Below, in pieces: positions 8,030 through 16,581 of a DNA stretch of 52,714 bases. Origin of the DNA: DASXYG01 sp036502625 (lineage in GTDB: Bacteria > Actinomycetota > Actinomycetes > Streptosporangiales > Streptosporangiaceae); assembly GCA_036502625.1 (NCBI GenBank), contig DASXYG010000009.1, forward strand, positions 1 to 52,714, given 5' to 3'. A program made the position numbers and the translations under genes. The notes beneath the pieces were generated by a model. It saw only the letters and a program-made list of their open reading frames with translations. It did not search any database and was not told where the DNA came from. How positions within the stretch are numbered: position 1 is the first letter of the stretch; each line of letters begins with the position of its first letter.

Positions 8030-9400
8030 GTCGGTGAGGTCGGGGAGCCGCGGGAGATCGGGCCAGGCCGTGCGCAGGCCGGCGTGGACGGCGGCCAGCT
8101 CGCGCGCGGCGCGGTGGGAGCGGGTGATCACGCTCGCCTCGGTGGCGCGCACGGCGGCGTCGGCGGCGCGTTCGGGGTCGGCGGCGTGGACGTACGCGCC
8201 GGCCAGCCGCGCGGAGAACAGCGCCTCGTCGCGCGGGCTGGCACCGCCGATGGCGGCCAGCGCGGCGGCGAACTCCGCGGCGGCCTGGCGGCCGAGCGAC
8301 GGCACACCGCGCGCCGCGAGCTCGCGCAGGCAGGTCGCGCGGGCGAGCTGCGGCACGCGCTCCCCGGCCGGCCCGCGCAGCCACCACCACGCGGGTCCGG
8401 GCTCGTGCCCCGCCTGGGCGACCTCCTCGGCGGTGGTGGCCAGCAGCTTCTCGCAGGCGTAGCGGTCGCCCGCGAGGGCCTGCGCGCGCGCCTCCGCGAG
8501 CGCCGCCCACGTACGCGCGCCCGGCCCGATGCCCGGCGTCTCCCGCGCGGCCTGCGCGTAACCCACCGCGGCCACCGGGTCGCGGTCCTCCCAGGCGGCG
8601 GTCGCCTTGCGCGCCAGCAGGCGGCTCGCGAGGTCCGGGTCACGCGCGGCGGTCGCCCACTGGTGGCCGCGGTCGTACCAGGCCAGCGCCTGGTGGTGCG
8701 CCCCGAGGTCGAACCGCAGCCACCCGGCGAGCTCCGCCCACTCCGCGGCCAGCGGCAGCAGCCGCGCGGGCGGCGCGCTCTGCTCCGTCAGCGCCCGCAG
8801 CAGCCCGTCGAGATGCCACTCCACGGGCGGCACGAGCGTGGCCGCGTGCACGTGGTCGCCGGCCCGCCGGTACGCGGCCAGCAGCTCCGTCATGCCCCCG
8901 ATCGCCGCGTCGTCCAGCCGCGCCGCACCCCGTACGCGCACCGCGGCCGAACCGTCCGCACCGAATGCCGCACCGGCGGTCTCCCCAGGCGCCAGCCGCC
9001 CACCGGGCGCCGGTCCGCCCTCGGATGGGCCGCCCAGGCCGAGCCGCGTGTCGCCCGGACCGAAGCCGGTGCCGTACGCGGGGCCGCCCAGGGTCGCGGG
9101 CTCTTCGCGCGCCGCCGCGGGCATCTCGCCCGCGTCGCGCTGCCGCTCCACGTTGACCAGGGGCCACAGGCCGCCCAGTTCGCCGCCGGTGGACAGCACC
9201 TCGTCGCTGCGGTGCGCGAGGTCCTCGGGCGGCCAGCGGTCGCCGCTCTCCACCTTGGAGATCTGCGAGTTGTCGTAGCCGATGCGCTGGCCGAGGGCGT
9301 CCTGCGTCATGTTCCGCGAGCGCCGCCAGTGGCGCAGCCGCCACCCGAAGTACGCACGCAGCGAGCCGGACGGTTCGAGCCGGCGCGGCATCGGGCACAT
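8012..9400 (-). CDS. XRE-family helix-turn-helix protein with a TPR-like C-terminal region
   Basis: This 462-aa protein begins with an HTH (residues about 14-70): LRHWRRSRNMTQDALGQRIGYDNSQISKVESG, a Cro/C1-type recognition helix. A long Ala-rich helical region of TPR character follows (repeated WxxLAEARAQALAGD-like helices). It resembles the large actinomycete family of XRE-TPR regulators that sense small ligands or protein partners. The ATG at 9400 has GGAGG 8 nt upstream; a GTG 9 nt earlier is too close to that site. It shares a terminator with the acylase gene. Target genes are unknown. Confidence 0.75.
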   Translation of the reverse strand: MCPMPRRLEPSGSLRAYFGWRLRHWRRSRNMTQDALGQRIGYDNSQISKVESGDRWPPEDLAHRSDEVLSTGGELGGLWPLVNVERQRDAGEMPAAAREEPATLGGPAYGTGFGPGDTRLGLGGPSEGGPAPGGRLAPGETAGAAFGADGSAAVRVRGAARLDDAAIGGMTELLAAYRRAGDHVHAATLVPPVEWHLDGLLRALTEQSAPPARLLPLAAEWAELAGWLRFDLGAHHQALAWYDRGHQWATAARDPDLASRLLARKATAAWEDRDPVAAVGYAQAARETPGIGPGARTWAALAEARAQALAGDRYACEKLLATTAEEVAQAGHEPGPAWWWLRGPAGERVPQLARATCLRELAARGVPSLGRQAAAEFAAALAAIGGASPRDEALFSARLAGAYVHAADPERAADAAVRATEASVITRSHRAARELAAVHAGLRTAWPDLPRLPDLTDRLRAG

Positions 9401-9570
9401 CAACGGCACCTCCGCAGGAACCGCGCGGCGGGGGCCAGCTCCCCGATTTCGGCGGGCAACCGGGCGCGATTCGCACGGAATGTTACCGCAGCGTCGCGTT
9501 ACGTCCGAGTCCGCGGGCGAATCCCCGCACGGCGCGGGGCGGTCTACCGGCCGCGACGTGGCCGGTCCGC

Positions 9571-9999
9571 CTATCCGCGAAGCGCCGTGGTCGTGGAGTG
9601 CGCGAGCGCGGCGAGCTGGGAGTGCTGGGCGGCCGGCCAGGACGCGAGCCGCCCGGCGACCGCCGTACTGACCGCTTCCCGGAAGCGGGCGACCAGGTCG
9701 GTGCCCTGGCCGGTGAGGGACACCTTGACCGCTCGGCGATCTTCGGGATCGGGCCGCCGTCGTACCAGTTCACGTCGTTCCAGCCGATCGACCAGACCGG
9801 TGATGTTCGTCTTGTCGCACTGCAATGCGCTCGCCAGCTCGCCGTGTGTCAGCTCCTGGGGGGCGACCAGGGTGAGCAACTGGGCCTGCTGAGGAGTGAG
9901 TCCGAGCTCCCGGCTCGCGGTGCCCCTGATTCCTTCGATCACGCAGCACAGTTCGAGCAGCGCTTCTGCGACTTCCGGATCGCGTGCTGGGCGTGCCAT
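9571..9999 (-). CDS. MarR family transcriptional regulator
   Basis: This is a 142-aa winged-helix protein. LTPQQAQLLTLVAPQELTHGELASAL leads into the recognition helix (CDKTNITGLVDRLERRELV), followed by the wing with the typical RRPDPEDRRAVKVSLT. Dimerisation helices sit at both ends. It is divergent from an SDR gene across an 85-bp gap containing a palindrome at 10045-10065, so autorepression plus control of the SDR gene is the natural reading. TACGCT lies 6 nt before the ATG, suggesting a leaderless mRNA. The inducer is not predictable. Confidence 0.85.
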   Translation of the reverse strand: MARPARDPEVAEALLELCCVIEGIRGTASRELGLTPQQAQLLTLVAPQELTHGELASALQCDKTNITGLVDRLERRELVRRRPDPEDRRAVKVSLTGQGTDLVARFREAVSTAVAGRLASWPAAQHSQLAALAHSTTTALRG

Positions 10000-10005
10000 G
10001 ACCCG

Positions 10006-10011
10006 AGCGTA
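10006..10011 (-). promoter_or_regulatory. -10 box of a leaderless marR promoter
   Basis: On the minus strand TACGCT is followed by 6 nt and then the ATG at 9999. No Shine-Dalgarno is present. Confidence 0.45.
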
Positions 10012-10012
10012 C

Positions 10013-10041
10013 TTGACAGTCCACGATGTCCACTATTTAGT
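10013..10041 (+). promoter_or_regulatory. promoter of the SDR gene
   Basis: TTGACA (10013-10018) and TTTAGT (10036-10041) are separated by 17 bp, close to the sigma-70 consensus. Transcription would start near 10048, inside the 10045-10065 palindrome. Confidence 0.55.
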
Positions 10042-10044
10042 GTG

Positions 10045-10065
10045 TGATCTCAACAGTTTAGATCA
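10045..10065. promoter_or_regulatory. palindromic operator, probably for the divergent MarR regulator
   Basis: TGATCT-N9-AGATCA, with inner AA/TT also symmetric, gives a 21-bp palindrome centred on 10055 with a single mismatched pair. It overlaps the predicted start of SDR transcription, the expected place for a MarR repressor site. Confidence 0.55.
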
Positions 10066-10084
10066 TCGACTTAATGAGGGCGCC

Positions 10085-10822
10085 ATGTCATCGAACGGCA
10101 CCGATCGGGTGGCGGTCGTCACCGGGAGCTCACGGGGAATCGGCCGGGCGACCGCCCTGCGGCTGGCCGCCCGCGGGGCCGCCGTCGTCGTCAACTACCG
10201 TTCCGACGCCGCTTCGGCGAAGCAGGTCGTGTCCGACATCGAGGCCAAGGGCGGTCGCGCCATGATGATGCGCGCGGACGGCGCCGAGCCTGCCGAGCTC
10301 CGCATGCTGCTCGACGCGGCCGAGCACCACTACGGCGGCTTGGACGTGCTGGTGCACAACGCCGCCGGCTTCATCCGGGGCCCGCTGGCCACCGCCACCG
10401 ATGACGACTACGCGCACGCCTTCGCACTGAACGCCCATGCCACCTTCGTCGCGCTGCGCGAAGCCGGGCACCGAATGCGCGACGGCGGCCGGATCGTCTT
10501 CATCTCCTCAGCGGTCACGCGCGTCAACCCGCCGGGCGAGGCCCTGTACGCGGCCAGCAAGGCCGCCGGAGAGCACCTCGTCCGCACCTTCGCCCGGGAG
10601 ATCGGCCCGCGCGGCATCACCGTCAACAGCGTCCTGCCCGGACCGACCAACACCGACGGGTTCGCGGCGTCCTCGGCCCCGGTCGAGACGCTCACCGCCC
10701 GGACACCGCTCGGCCGATTGGGCGAGCCGGAGGACATCGCCGAGGTCGTCGGCTTCCTCGTCTCCGACGCGGCCAGATGGGTGACCGGTCAGAACATCGC
10801 CGTCGACGGCGGCCTGTCCTGA
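10085..10822 (+). CDS. SDR family oxidoreductase
   Basis: This is a 245-aa classical short-chain dehydrogenase. TGSSRGIG is the NAD(P) glycine motif, and Arg/Ser after beta-2 (NYRSD) suggests NADP. NAAG, the catalytic SSAV Ser and YAASK (Tyr/Lys) are all present, and the C-terminal NIAVDGGLS is typical of FabG-like enzymes. GAGGG lies 4 nt before the ATG. Its expression is probably repressed by the divergent MarR protein, which suggests a role in detoxifying a reactive carbonyl or phenolic compound. The substrate is unknown. Confidence 0.85.
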   Translation: MSSNGTDRVAVVTGSSRGIGRATALRLAARGAAVVVNYRSDAASAKQVVSDIEAKGGRAMMMRADGAEPAELRMLLDAAEHHYGGLDVLVHNAAGFIRGPLATATDDDYAHAFALNAHATFVALREAGHRMRDGGRIVFISSAVTRVNPPGEALYAASKAAGEHLVRTFAREIGPRGITVNSVLPGPTNTDGFAASSAPVETLTARTPLGRLGEPEDIAEVVGFLVSDAARWVTGQNIAVDGGLS

Positions 10823-10854
10823 CGCGAGCCGTCCCCTGATCCAGGTCGCGCAGC

Positions 10855-11235
10855 CTAGTTGTCGTCGTCCGGGCTGTTGACCCCGACCACCGCTTTGTCC
10901 TTCTTCAGGCAGGCGTACAGCTTGTTCAGGTCCTGGTCGGTGGCCTGGTCGACGCGGAAGCGCACGCCGTATCTGCGGTTGATGCCGCTGTCGGTGGTGG
11001 GCATCGGCTCGGGGACGGTGCGGGGCGAGATCTTCGCGCAGCTCGCGCGGACGCGTTCCTGGGTGGCGCGCCCGGCGTCGGCGCTGAACACGACGACCAC
11101 CTCCCGCTTGCTCATCGCCGCGTTGAAGTTGCGGGAGCAGCCGGTCGCCGCGAGGGTGGCAAGGCACGTGAGGGCGAGAGCCGCGGCGGCGCGGCGGTGG
11201 GACGGGGTCACGCGGACCAGCGTACGGCGCGTCAT
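10855..11235 (-). CDS. small lipoprotein of unknown function
   Basis: This is a 126-aa protein. An Arg-rich start (MTRRTLVRV), a hydrophobic helix and a lipobox (LAATGC) predict export and lipid anchoring on Cys33. The mature part is small and charged, with VVVVFSADAGRATQERVRASCAK and RYGVRFRVDQATDQDLNKLYACL and two further cysteines that may form a disulfide. The pattern of paired beta strands and a helix suggests a small compact domain, but I do not recognise the family. An upstream GTG would add ten residues. It is convergent with the SDR gene. Confidence 0.6.
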   Translation of the reverse strand: MTRRTLVRVTPSHRRAAAALALTCLATLAATGCSRNFNAAMSKREVVVVFSADAGRATQERVRASCAKISPRTVPEPMPTTDSGINRRYGVRFRVDQATDQDLNKLYACLKKDKAVVGVNSPDDDN

Positions 11236-11297
11236 CGGCCGCGCCGCTCCACCCCCGTGTGCCAAGCTCGGAGCAGACCCATCCGAAAGGGAGACAC

Positions 11298-13103
11298 ATG
11301 CCGCTGGCGATCGAGGACTACGCCCTGATCGGCGACACGCACACCGCCGCGCTGGTCGGCAGGGACGGTTCGATCGACTGGTTGTGCCTGCCGAGGTTCG
11401 ACTCCGACGCGTGCTTCGCCGCGCTGCTCGGCGGGCCGGAGAACGGGAACTGGCGCATCAGCCCGGTGGGCGCCGGGCTGGCCACCCGCCGCCGCTACCG
11501 GGGCGACACCCTGGTGCTGGAGACGGAGTGGGACACCGAGGACGGCACCGTACGCGTCATCGACTTCATGCCGCACCGCCACGACGCGCCCGATGTCGTG
11601 CGCATCGTCGAGGGCGTCAGCGGCACGGTGCGCGTGGACGTCTCGCTGCGCCTGCGGTTCGGCTACGGCCGCGAGATCCCCTGGGTGCGGCGCAGTCACG
11701 GGCAGATCGCCGCCGTCGCCGGCCCCGACTCCGTGTGGATCAGCACCCCCGTCCACCTGTCCGGCCAGGACTACGCGCACACGGCCACGTTCGCGGTGTC
11801 CGCGGGCGACCGGGTGCCGTTCGTGCTGACCTGGCACCCGTCCCACGAGCACGCACCGGACCCGGTGGACGCCGAGTCGTCGCTGGCGGAGACCGTACGG
11901 CTGTGGGAGGAGTGGGCGCGCGGCTGCACGTTCGACGGCGAGTACCGCGAGGCCGTGATGCGCTCGATGATCACGCTGAAGGCCCTGACGTACGCGCCCA
12001 CCGGCGGCATCGTCGCGGCGCCGACCACCTCACTGCCGGAGACGCTGGGCGGCGGCCGCAACTGGGACTACCGCTACTGCTGGCTCCGCGACGCCACGAT
12101 CACCCTGGAGGCGCTGCTGCGCGGCGGGTTCGTCGATGAGGCGCGGGCGTGGCGGCGGTGGCTGGTGCGCGCGGTCGCGGGCAGCCCGGAGAACCTGCAG
12201 ATCATGTACGGCGTGGCGGGCGAGCGGCGGCTGGCGGAGTGGGAGGTGCCCTGGCTGCCGGGCTACGAGGGCGCCGCCCCCGTACGCGTGGGGAACGCCG
12301 CCGTGGGCCAGGTCCAGCTCGACGTCTACGGCGAGGTGCTCGACTCGCTGCACCTCGCGCTGCAGTCGGGCGCCGAGCCGGAGGCGCACGTCTGGGACCT
12401 CATCCGGTCGATGCTGTCGCACCTCGCCGACCAGTGGCACGAGCCGGACGAGGGCCTGTGGGAGATGCGCGGCCCGAAACGCCACTTCGTCCACTCGAAG
12501 GTGATGGCGTGGACGGCGTTCGACCGTGCCGTGCTGATCGCCGACAAGTTCGGCTTCGACGGCGACCTCGACGACTGGCGCCGCAACCGCGACGCGATCA
12601 AGGCGGAGGTCTTCGCGAAGGGCTACGACGCCGAGCGGAACACGTTCACGCAGTACTACGGCGCGTCCGAGGTCGACGCCGCGCTGCTGCAGCTCCTCGA
12701 GGTCGGGTTCGTGCAGCCGGACGACCCGCGCGCGGCCGGCACCGTGGACGCGGTCGCCGAGGACCTCACGGTCGACGGCTTCGTGATGCGCTACCGCACC
12801 GGCGGGGGCCAGGACCAGGTGGACGGCCTCACCGGCGAGGGCACCGAGGGCGCGTTCCTGGCGTGCAGCTTCTGGATGGCCGAGGCGCTGCGCAAGATCG
12901 GCCGCGAGAAGGCCGCCCGCGACATGTTCGACCGGCTGCTGGCGCTGCGCAATGACGTCGGGCTGCTCGCCGAGGAGTACGACCCGCGGGCGCGGCGCCT
13001 GGTCGGCAACTTCCCGCAGGCGTTCAGCCACGTGCCGCTGGTCAAGGTGGCGTTCGAGCTGGCCGACCACGACGGCGTGCGCCACTACCGGCGCGACGCC
13101 TGA
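11298..13103 (+). CDS. glycoside hydrolase family 15 protein (glucoamylase/trehalase-like)
   Basis: This is a 601-aa protein. The N-terminal beta-sandwich starts IEDYALIGDTHTAALVGRDGSIDWLCLPRFDS, the hallmark of the actinobacterial GH15 group that includes mycobacterial trehalase. The (alpha/alpha)6 barrel holds GGGRNWDYRYCWLRDATITLEALL, the probable general acid Glu near 389 in DEGLWEMRG, and the base Glu near 559-560 in GLLAEEYDP. No signal peptide is present, so it acts in the cytoplasm, probably on trehalose or alpha-1,4/1,6-linked glucans. AAAGGGAG sits 5-6 nt before the ATG. It stands alone, without treS, glgE or otsA neighbours. Confidence 0.85.
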   Translation: MPLAIEDYALIGDTHTAALVGRDGSIDWLCLPRFDSDACFAALLGGPENGNWRISPVGAGLATRRRYRGDTLVLETEWDTEDGTVRVIDFMPHRHDAPDVVRIVEGVSGTVRVDVSLRLRFGYGREIPWVRRSHGQIAAVAGPDSVWISTPVHLSGQDYAHTATFAVSAGDRVPFVLTWHPSHEHAPDPVDAESSLAETVRLWEEWARGCTFDGEYREAVMRSMITLKALTYAPTGGIVAAPTTSLPETLGGGRNWDYRYCWLRDATITLEALLRGGFVDEARAWRRWLVRAVAGSPENLQIMYGVAGERRLAEWEVPWLPGYEGAAPVRVGNAAVGQVQLDVYGEVLDSLHLALQSGAEPEAHVWDLIRSMLSHLADQWHEPDEGLWEMRGPKRHFVHSKVMAWTAFDRAVLIADKFGFDGDLDDWRRNRDAIKAEVFAKGYDAERNTFTQYYGASEVDAALLQLLEVGFVQPDDPRAAGTVDAVAEDLTVDGFVMRYRTGGGQDQVDGLTGEGTEGAFLACSFWMAEALRKIGREKAARDMFDRLLALRNDVGLLAEEYDPRARRLVGNFPQAFSHVPLVKVAFELADHDGVRHYRRDA

Positions 13104-13125
13104 GGCGTACGGCCCGTACGGCGCG

Positions 13126-13599
13126 TCAGCCCGCGTGCCACACGGTGTGCGCGGGCGCGCCGTCGCCGTGGCCGGTGGTGCGGGTGAGCAGCGCCGTGTC
13201 GATGTGGAACTCGAAGAGGTCGTGGTCCGCGGGCGGCGGCGGCACGGAGAACCGGGCCCGCTCGCGGACGAAGCGGCCGGCGAGCGCGGCGCGCAGTTCC
13301 GGGTCGGCCACGGGACGGGCGCGGCCGGTGAGGGAGAAGGCGTCCTCGTTGTCGTCGCACGGGAAGGAGTGCAGCGCGTACTTCCCGTCGCGGTGCAGGT
13401 CGCGCCGCTTGGGCGAGGGCACGACGAACACGTAGACGCCCGCGCCGTCCAGCAGCGGGCAGACCGGGTGCAGGCGCGGGTCGCCCTCCGAGGTCACCGT
13501 CGCCAGGAAGGCGAGGCCTACGCCGTGCTGGTAGAACAGCGCCTCGCCCGCCGCGCCGATCTCCGGGACCGCCGCCGCCATCTCCGCCCATGTCGCCAT
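13126..13599 (-). CDS. pyridoxamine 5'-phosphate oxidase family (flavin split-barrel) protein
   Basis: This is a 157-aa protein with the split-barrel pattern AFLATVTSEGDPRLHPVCPLLDGAGVYVFVVPSPKRRDL, then YALHSFPCDDNEDAFSLTGRARPV. Such proteins bind FMN or F420 and reduce or oxidise small molecules; the true PdxH C-terminal motif is absent. TAGGAT lies 6 nt before the ATG, so it may have its own leaderless promoter within the 21-bp gap after the acyl-CoA dehydrogenase stop. The substrate is unknown. Confidence 0.7.
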   Translation of the reverse strand: MATWAEMAAAVPEIGAAGEALFYQHGVGLAFLATVTSEGDPRLHPVCPLLDGAGVYVFVVPSPKRRDLHRDGKYALHSFPCDDNEDAFSLTGRARPVADPELRAALAGRFVRERARFSVPPPPADHDLFEFHIDTALLTRTTGHGDGAPAHTVWHAG

Positions 13600-13605
13600 G
13601 GGCGG

Positions 13606-13611
13606 ATCCTA
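13606..13611 (-). promoter_or_regulatory. -10 box of a leaderless promoter for the split-barrel protein
   Basis: TAGGAT on the minus strand, 6 nt from the ATG at 13599. Confidence 0.4.
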
Positions 13612-13620
13612 GGGCGCGGG

Positions 13621-14793
13621 TCAGACAAAAGCGCCGAGCCCGGTGATCGCGCGGCCCACGATCAGCGTGTTGATCTCGCGGGTGCCCTCGTAGGAGTACA
13701 GCGCCTCGGAGTCGGCGACGAACCTGCCGATGTCGTAGTCGAGCACGATGCCGTTGCCGGCCAGCAACTCGCGCGCCCAGCCGACGACCTCGCGCATGCG
13801 GGTCGTGCAGTACGCCTTGGCCAGCGCGGAGTGCTCGTCGCGGTACGTTCCCGCGTCCTGGAGCTGGGCGAGCCTGGCGACCATGGCCAGCGACGCGGTC
13901 AGGTTGCCGACCATCCGTACGAGGAGGTCCTGGACGAGCTGGAAGGCGCCGATGGGGCGGCCGAACTGCTCGCGGGTCGTGGCGTAGTCGAGGGCGATCT
14001 CGTACGCGGCCAGCATGACGCCGACCGACTGCCACGCCACGCCGCTGCGGGTGCGGCGCAGCACCCCGGCGGTGTCCTTGAACGACCGGGCGCCGGCCAG
14101 CCGGTCCTCCTCGCCGACGCGGCAGCCGTCCAGCACCAGGTCGGCGTTCTGCACCGTCCGCAGCGCGATCTTGTTCTCGATCTTCGTCGCGGTCAGGCCC
14201 GGGGTGTCCTTGCCGAGGACGAACCCCTTGACCTGGCCGTCGCCCTCGTCGCGCGCCCACACGACGATGCGGTCGGCGAACGTGCCGTTGCCGATCCACC
14301 GCTTCGCGCCGTCGAGCACCCAGGAGTCGCCGTCGCGGCGTGCGGTGGTGCGCAGCCCGGCGGCGACATCCGAGCCGCCGTTCGGCTCGGTCAGCGCGAA
14401 CGCCCCGATGGCCCGCATGGCGACCATCTCCGGCAGCCAGCGCGCCCGCTGCTCGTCGGACCCGCAGGCCGCGATGCTGCCCATCGCCAGCCCGGTGTGC
14501 ACGCCGAAGAACGTGGCCATCGAGGGGTCGGCGCGGGCCATCTCCAGCGCCAGGAACCCGCTCAGCAGGCTGCTCGGCTTGGGGCCCGGCGCGTCCGGGT
14601 CGGCGTACGCGGCGATGCCGAGCTCCGCGTAGCGCGGGATGAGGTCCATGGGGAACTCCGCGCGCGCCCAGCAGCGGTTCGCTATCGGCACCACCTCGTC
14701 GCGCAGGAACGCGCGTACGCGGGCCAGCGTCGCGCGTTCGTCCGCGCCGAGCAACTCCTCGAACCGGTAGAAGTCGCCGACCAGTACGTCCAC
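13621..14793 (-). CDS. acyl-CoA dehydrogenase, glutaryl-CoA dehydrogenase-like
   Basis: This is a 390-aa FAD enzyme. FALTEPNGGSDVA is ACAD signature 1, KRWIGNGTFADRIVVWA is the FAD-contact strand, and REQFGRPIGAFQLVQDLL comes before the C-terminal bundle. The catalytic Glu is in SYEGTREINTLIVGRAITG, as in glutaryl-CoA dehydrogenase (YEGT with a GRxITG tail) rather than medium-chain enzymes. The GTG start follows GGGGGTGG. It probably takes part in lysine/tryptophan degradation through glutaryl-CoA, but no other gene of that pathway is adjacent, so a different short branched acyl-CoA is possible. Confidence 0.8.
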   Translation of the reverse strand: MDVLVGDFYRFEELLGADERATLARVRAFLRDEVVPIANRCWARAEFPMDLIPRYAELGIAAYADPDAPGPKPSSLLSGFLALEMARADPSMATFFGVHTGLAMGSIAACGSDEQRARWLPEMVAMRAIGAFALTEPNGGSDVAAGLRTTARRDGDSWVLDGAKRWIGNGTFADRIVVWARDEGDGQVKGFVLGKDTPGLTATKIENKIALRTVQNADLVLDGCRVGEEDRLAGARSFKDTAGVLRRTRSGVAWQSVGVMLAAYEIALDYATTREQFGRPIGAFQLVQDLLVRMVGNLTASLAMVARLAQLQDAGTYRDEHSALAKAYCTTRMREVVGWARELLAGNGIVLDYDIGRFVADSEALYSYEGTREINTLIVGRAITGLGAFV

Positions 14794-14860
14794 GGTCCAC
14801 CCCCTGCGCCGTCTCGGTTTCCCGAGGCTGCGCTACCCGCGGACGGCGCGCGCAACCCCG

Positions 14861-15673
14861 CTAGCCGACGGCCTCGAGGACGCCGTCGAACCACGTGAAG
14901 ACGTCCGGGCTCAGCCGCCCGGGGGCGTCGCGGTACATGCGGACGGCCAGGTCGGTGAGGACCCGGGGCGGCGCCGCGCCCGGGGCGGCGGCGTGCACGA
15001 TCAGCCGGTCCGGGCCGGGGGCCGCGACGTAGACCGGCCCCTCGGGGTCGGCGCGCAGGCCGGTGAGGTAGTCCTCGAGCCAGGCCGCGTGGACGGGCGC
15101 GAACACGGTGTCGGCGCGCAGCTCGCGCAGGACCACGCCGCCGCTCGTGTGGTCGGTGGCGTTCAGCGGGCCGAGGTCGCGTACGGCCGCGCGGCCGAGG
15201 TCGAGGAGGCCGTCCTCCTCGACGGGCCAGGAGGCGGCGCGCTCGGCGGTGACCGTCAGCAGCGTGTGGTCGAGCTGCACGGCGACCGCCTCGGCGAGCT
15301 CGGGGGCGTACTCCCAGGCCAGGAGGTCGCCGGTGACCAGGGAGCGGGGGTAGACGCGGGCGCGCAGCGCGGGGCGTACGGCGTCGAAGTCGTCCAGGTC
15401 GAGGCCCACGGTGTGGCCGGTCTCCAGGAGCGCCAGCGCGCGCATGACGTCGTCGTAGACCAGCTCGGGCCAGTCGCCGCGGCCGGCGTCGCCGACGACC
15501 TCGCGCAGGTGGTCGAGGGTGATCACGCCGGTGAACGGCGCGGTGACGCGGATGGTGTCGCCGCCGACGACCATGCAGGCGCGCTGCTGCCGCTCCACGG
15601 CCGACACGGCCATCGCGATCAGCGCGCGGTCGGCGGGCTCCAGGTTGGCGCGGCGGCGCCGGATCAGCGGCAT
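14861..15673 (-). CDS. hypothetical protein, cytoplasmic, 270 aa
   Basis: I do not recognise this family. It begins MPLIRRRRANLEPADRALIAMAV and has a mixed alpha/beta pattern. GGDTIRVTAPFTGVITLDHLREVV and DFDAVRPALRARVYP look like two short domains, and AERAASWPVEEDGLLDLGRAAVRDL and VYVAAPGPDRLIVHAA follow. No signal peptide or membrane segment is seen. Its ATG lies 10 nt inside the end of the LD-carboxypeptidase gene, so the two are translationally coupled. A Val/Leu-rich second half resembling DUF1444-type proteins was considered but is not certain. Confidence 0.65.
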   Translation of the reverse strand: MPLIRRRRANLEPADRALIAMAVSAVERQQRACMVVGGDTIRVTAPFTGVITLDHLREVVGDAGRGDWPELVYDDVMRALALLETGHTVGLDLDDFDAVRPALRARVYPRSLVTGDLLAWEYAPELAEAVAVQLDHTLLTVTAERAASWPVEEDGLLDLGRAAVRDLGPLNATDHTSGGVVLRELRADTVFAPVHAAWLEDYLTGLRADPEGPVYVAAPGPDRLIVHAAAPGAAPPRVLTDLAVRMYRDAPGRLSPDVFTWFDGVLEAVG

Positions 15674-16581
15674 GGTCCCCCTTCGGACGGGTCGCCGGGG
15701 TCGGCGGGCGTGAGCGTACCGGACCCCGCGTCGAGCAGCGCGGCGGCCCCTAGTCTGACGGTGTGCTGCGGCGCGCCGTGGCCCACCGGGAGCCCCGCGA
15801 CGACCGGCGCACCGAGGCCGCCGAGGCGCTCGCCGAGCACGGCCGACAGCCGATCGGGGTCGCCGCACCGCGTCCAGCTCCCGAGCGCGATCCCCGCGAC
15901 CCCGTCCAGCCAGCCGGACATGAGGAGCTGCGTCAGCATGCGGTCCACCCGGTACGGCTCCTCGCCGACGTCCTCGAGCAGCGCGATGCGGCCGCGCGCG
16001 GGCGGCGGGGCGTACGGGGTGCCGAGCATCGAGGCCAGCAGCGACAGGTTGCCGCCGGTCAGCGGGCCCGCGGCGCGCCCGGGGACGAGCGGACGGCCGC
16101 CGGAGACCCCGGACGGCTCCCCGAGGAGGGCGGTGCGGGTGGCGGCGGCGGTCACCGGGTCGGGGTCGGCGAGGAGGGTGGCCACCATGGGGCCGAAGGA
16201 CGTGGGGACGGCGAGGCGGGCGCCGAAGGCGACGTGCAGCGCGGTGATGTCGCTCGACCCGTGCAGCAGCTTCGGGCGCGCGGCGGCCAGCTCCGTCCAG
16301 TCGAGGTGGTCGAGGACGCGGACCGCGCCGTAGCCGCCGCGCGCGCACAGCACCGCCGCGATCTCCGGGTCGCACCAGGCGTCGCGGAGGTCGGCGGCGC
16401 GCGCGGCGTCGTCGCCGGCGAAGAAGCCGTGCCGGTCGCGTACGTGCGCGCCGAGCCGTACGTCCAGCCCCAGGCCGCGCAGCCACCGCACCCCGGCGTC
16501 GAGCCCGGCCGGGTCCACCGGCCCGGACGGGGCCACGACCGCGACCCGGTCGCCCGGCCGCGGCGCCGCCACGCCGGTCAC
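15664..16581 (-). CDS. LD-carboxypeptidase (S66 family; LdcA/MccF-like)
   Basis: This is a 305-aa serine peptidase. Residues 1-20 (PGDRVAVVAPSGPVD) are the usual N-terminus. The nucleophile is Ser110 in LLHGSSDIT, and Glu203 (LLEDVGEEPYRVDR) and His269 (GLPVGHG) complete the S66 triad. Family members cleave the L,D bond of muropeptide tetrapeptides during murein recycling (LdcA) or inactivate microcin C-like peptidyl-nucleotides (MccF). No signal peptide fits either role. The GTG start overlaps the sirtuin stop by 4 nt (GTGA). It is coupled upstream to sirtuin and downstream to the 270-aa protein. Confidence 0.85.
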   Translation of the reverse strand: MTGVAAPRPGDRVAVVAPSGPVDPAGLDAGVRWLRGLGLDVRLGAHVRDRHGFFAGDDAARAADLRDAWCDPEIAAVLCARGGYGAVRVLDHLDWTELAAARPKLLHGSSDITALHVAFGARLAVPTSFGPMVATLLADPDPVTAAATRTALLGEPSGVSGGRPLVPGRAAGPLTGGNLSLLASMLGTPYAPPPARGRIALLEDVGEEPYRVDRMLTQLLMSGWLDGVAGIALGSWTRCGDPDRLSAVLGERLGGLGAPVVAGLPVGHGAPQHTVRLGAAALLDAGSGTLTPADPGDPSEGGPCR

